This document shows positions 41,289 through 42,665 of a stretch of 42,665 nucleotides of DNA, piece after piece. The stretch is from contig JALOBR010000001.1 of the NCBI GenBank assembly GCA_023228195.1, positions 1 to 42,665 of the forward strand, written 5' to 3'. The notes beneath the pieces were generated by a model. It had not been told where the DNA came from. It did not search any database and saw only the letters and a program-made list of their open reading frames with translations. The translations under genes and the position numbers were made by a program. Source of the stretch: Candidatus Omnitrophota bacterium. Lineage in GTDB: Bacteria > Omnitrophota > Gorgyraeia > Duberdicusellales > 4484-171. Numbering within the stretch: the first letter of the stretch is position 1; each line of letters starts with the position of its first letter.

Positions 41289-42491
41289 TTACTTACGAAG
41301 TTTTGGAATATAAACGCTATCGATTATTAATGCAAAGATAAGGTACATAAGTATATGGGAAAATAAACCAAGCCTTAAATCGTCTGTTATGCCGAAAGAA
41401 GTCACGGCGTTATCATATAAAAACAGTAGACCCATAAATATTAAATCTCTTTTTTTCAAAAAAACAATAACTTTTCCGCCTTTAAGAAGACAGGTCACTA
41501 TAATTAAAAATACGATAATATTTTTAGCTATCAATGACCTCCTTAAAAACGAGTAATTTTTCCGCGAATCAAGCACCCTGAAAGGAAAATTTAGCTTAGT
41601 GAAATTATTAATATAATTTTTAAACATTATTACAGGGTGCTCTTGAAGGTTATCTAAAAAAAGCTTAAAATATCTCTCGTCTATTGTCGCTATATTCTGC
41701 TTGATGCCACTCTTTGAATGATTATCTTCGGCTGGCGAACATTTTATGCCGCGGTAAAAAAATTCCCCACCATGGAAAGAAAGTCTGTATCGTCCAAAAA
41801 CAATTTTATTCCTAATCAAAACCGGCGAAATAATAATAAATGACACTAAAAAAAGAAGAAAAGCTTTTTGAAAAAATTTTCTTCTACCCACCAGGAACGA
41901 TACGGCCAGAAGAAACAACGGCAACAATTGGAATTTATTTCTTACCAGGATTAGGCATCCGCAGGAAATACTTGCCAATAAAATCCATTTTGTTTTTGGA
42001 GAAGAAAAATATTTTACGCTTAATAATATAAACGATAGAAAAAAGAAAATTCCGAGTGTTTCGGATAGAATCATGCTTGTTAAATAGAAAATAACGTGAT
42101 GTGTGAGGTATAAAAAAAGTGCGATATATTTTACTAAATCCGAACGTAACGTTGAATCTAATATCAAGAAAAACAAAACAATATTGATAGCCCCCAAGAT
42201 ATATTGAGTTATCAAAACCGGCACCAGATTGCTGCCGAAAACCGTGAACAACCCGCCCAGAAACAGGGGATACCCGATTTGATATATCCCGTGCGGTGTA
42301 ATGCCGTCAAAAGTATAACCTAAACCGCGCGAAAGATTATATCCGGATATTTTATAAAATAAGGCGTCGCTCGGCAGGAATTGATTATTGTATAATCTTC
42401 CGGTGACAAGACCATATCCTAGAGCTAAAAAAAAGTACAAAAAAAATAACGCTAGTGCTATTTTTTGTTTATTCCTTCCGGCGTATATCAT
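41289..42491 (-). CDS. GT39-like membrane glycosyltransferase
   Basis: A 400-residue protein with about ten hydrophobic helices. It has the layout of PMT/ArnT-type (GT-C) enzymes: first helix then a loop with SDALFYKISGYNLSRGLGYTFDG, carrying the usual acidic residue, and GIYQIGYPLFLGGLF. These enzymes use polyprenyl-phosphate sugars on the periplasmic face. Acceptor unknown. The ATG overlaps the stop of the upstream epimerase gene as ATGA, showing co-translation. Confidence 0.75.
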   Translation of the reverse strand: MIYAGRNKQKIALALFFLYFFLALGYGLVTGRLYNNQFLPSDALFYKISGYNLSRGLGYTFDGITPHGIYQIGYPLFLGGLFTVFGSNLVPVLITQYILGAINIVLFFLILDSTLRSDLVKYIALFLYLTHHVIFYLTSMILSETLGIFFFLSFILLSVKYFSSPKTKWILLASISCGCLILVRNKFQLLPLFLLAVSFLVGRRKFFQKAFLLFLVSFIIISPVLIRNKIVFGRYRLSFHGGEFFYRGIKCSPAEDNHSKSGIKQNIATIDERYFKLFLDNLQEHPVIMFKNYINNFTKLNFPFRVLDSRKNYSFLRRSLIAKNIIVFLIIVTCLLKGGKVIVFLKKRDLIFMGLLFLYDNAVTSFGITDDLRLGLFSHILMYLIFALIIDSVYIPKLRK

Positions 42492-42665
42492 AAAAATCTT
42501 TTCGCCAGTGACAATATGCCTTGTTTCCAGGCCACCCTATGGGTAACCCCCGACTTGCCTAATTCTTTTTTATGCTCTAAATACCATTTGTATGATTTTC
42601 TCAGGGCTTCTTTATTGCTATATTTAGGCGACCAGTCAATTGCGGATTTTATTTTATCGTTAGAT
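42488..42665 (-). CDS. NAD-dependent sugar epimerase (C-terminal fragment, cut by window edge)
   Basis: The frame is open to the window edge and reads IDWSPKYSNKEALRKSYKWY then LEHKKELGKSG before a TGA stop. LGWxPkxsxxEaLrxxxxWY is the C-terminal helix of GalE/WbpP-like short-chain dehydrogenase epimerases. Only 58 residues are visible, so the substrate cannot be assigned. It overlaps the next gene by 4 bp. Confidence 0.75.
   Translation of the reverse strand, partial: SNDKIKSAIDWSPKYSNKEALRKSYKWYLEHKKELGKSGVTHRVAWKQGILSLAKRFL

Overview
The window is a stretch of AT-rich bacterial chromosome with short gene spacing. Most genes after the first 3 kb lie on the minus strand. The gene mix suggests a Gram-negative, uncultured lineage of the Candidatus Omnitrophota type: Wza/Wzz/O-antigen ligase with an outer-membrane barrel, a PAC2-family protein, DUF3857 transglutaminase lipoprotein, PilZ and GGDEF proteins, and a geranylgeranyl-reductase-like flavoprotein. 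Very many short palindromic repeats lie between the genes. The lineage is an inference from gene content only.

Layout. 1-2768 (+): a FIST-C-like fragment, a membrane histidine kinase and a REC-GGDEF regulator. 2800-3221 (+): a good promoter, two tandem structured RNA repeats with compensatory base changes, then tRNA-Leu(GAG). 3222-4316: a gene graveyard holding two tRNA 3'-end fragments split by palindromic elements, a frameshifted rex remnant and an internally deleted hypE that still ends in Pro-Arg-Ile-Cys. 4376-13609 (-): housekeeping genes (nnrE, PAC2 protein, rarA with a probable 6S RNA just upstream, acetolactate decarboxylase lipoprotein, M42 peptidase, NTF2-like protein, prolyl iminopeptidase, RlmD-like methyltransferase, nitroreductase). 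13655-15172 (+): a two-gene accessory insert, an HEPN-like protein and a two-helix membrane protein, opposite in strand to its surroundings. 15215-22628 (-): era with an acidic insertion, M20 peptidase, a PilZ/toroid membrane protein, a TPR protein and a DUF3857 transglutaminase lipoprotein. The middle three are bracketed by a 190-bp repeat in inverted orientation. 22696-26632 (-): DUF1805, alanine-type aminotransferase and Lrp regulator, then a hypD C-terminal remnant, then a DEDDh exonuclease-WYL protein, YjbQ and a tRNA-binding OB protein.

26783-42665 (-): an exopolysaccharide/O-antigen locus. Sugar-nucleotide genes (epimerase fragment, WlbA/WbpB-like dehydrogenase, WbpD/WlbB-like acetyltransferase), an initiating phosphoglycosyl transferase and a GT39-like membrane protein feed a Wzz/tyrosine kinase, Wza, an outer-membrane barrel and an O-antigen ligase. 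PilZ, HAMP-GGDEF and TPR proteins in the same run point to cyclic-di-GMP control of polymer output.

The main unusual points are the tandem RNA repeats before tRNA-Leu, the scattered ruins of hydrogenase maturation genes (hypE, hypD) and rex, a palindromic element translated in frame inside nnrE, the 190-bp composite repeat that writes the ends of two proteins, the acidic insertion in the KH domain of Era, and the HEPN plus membrane-protein pair.
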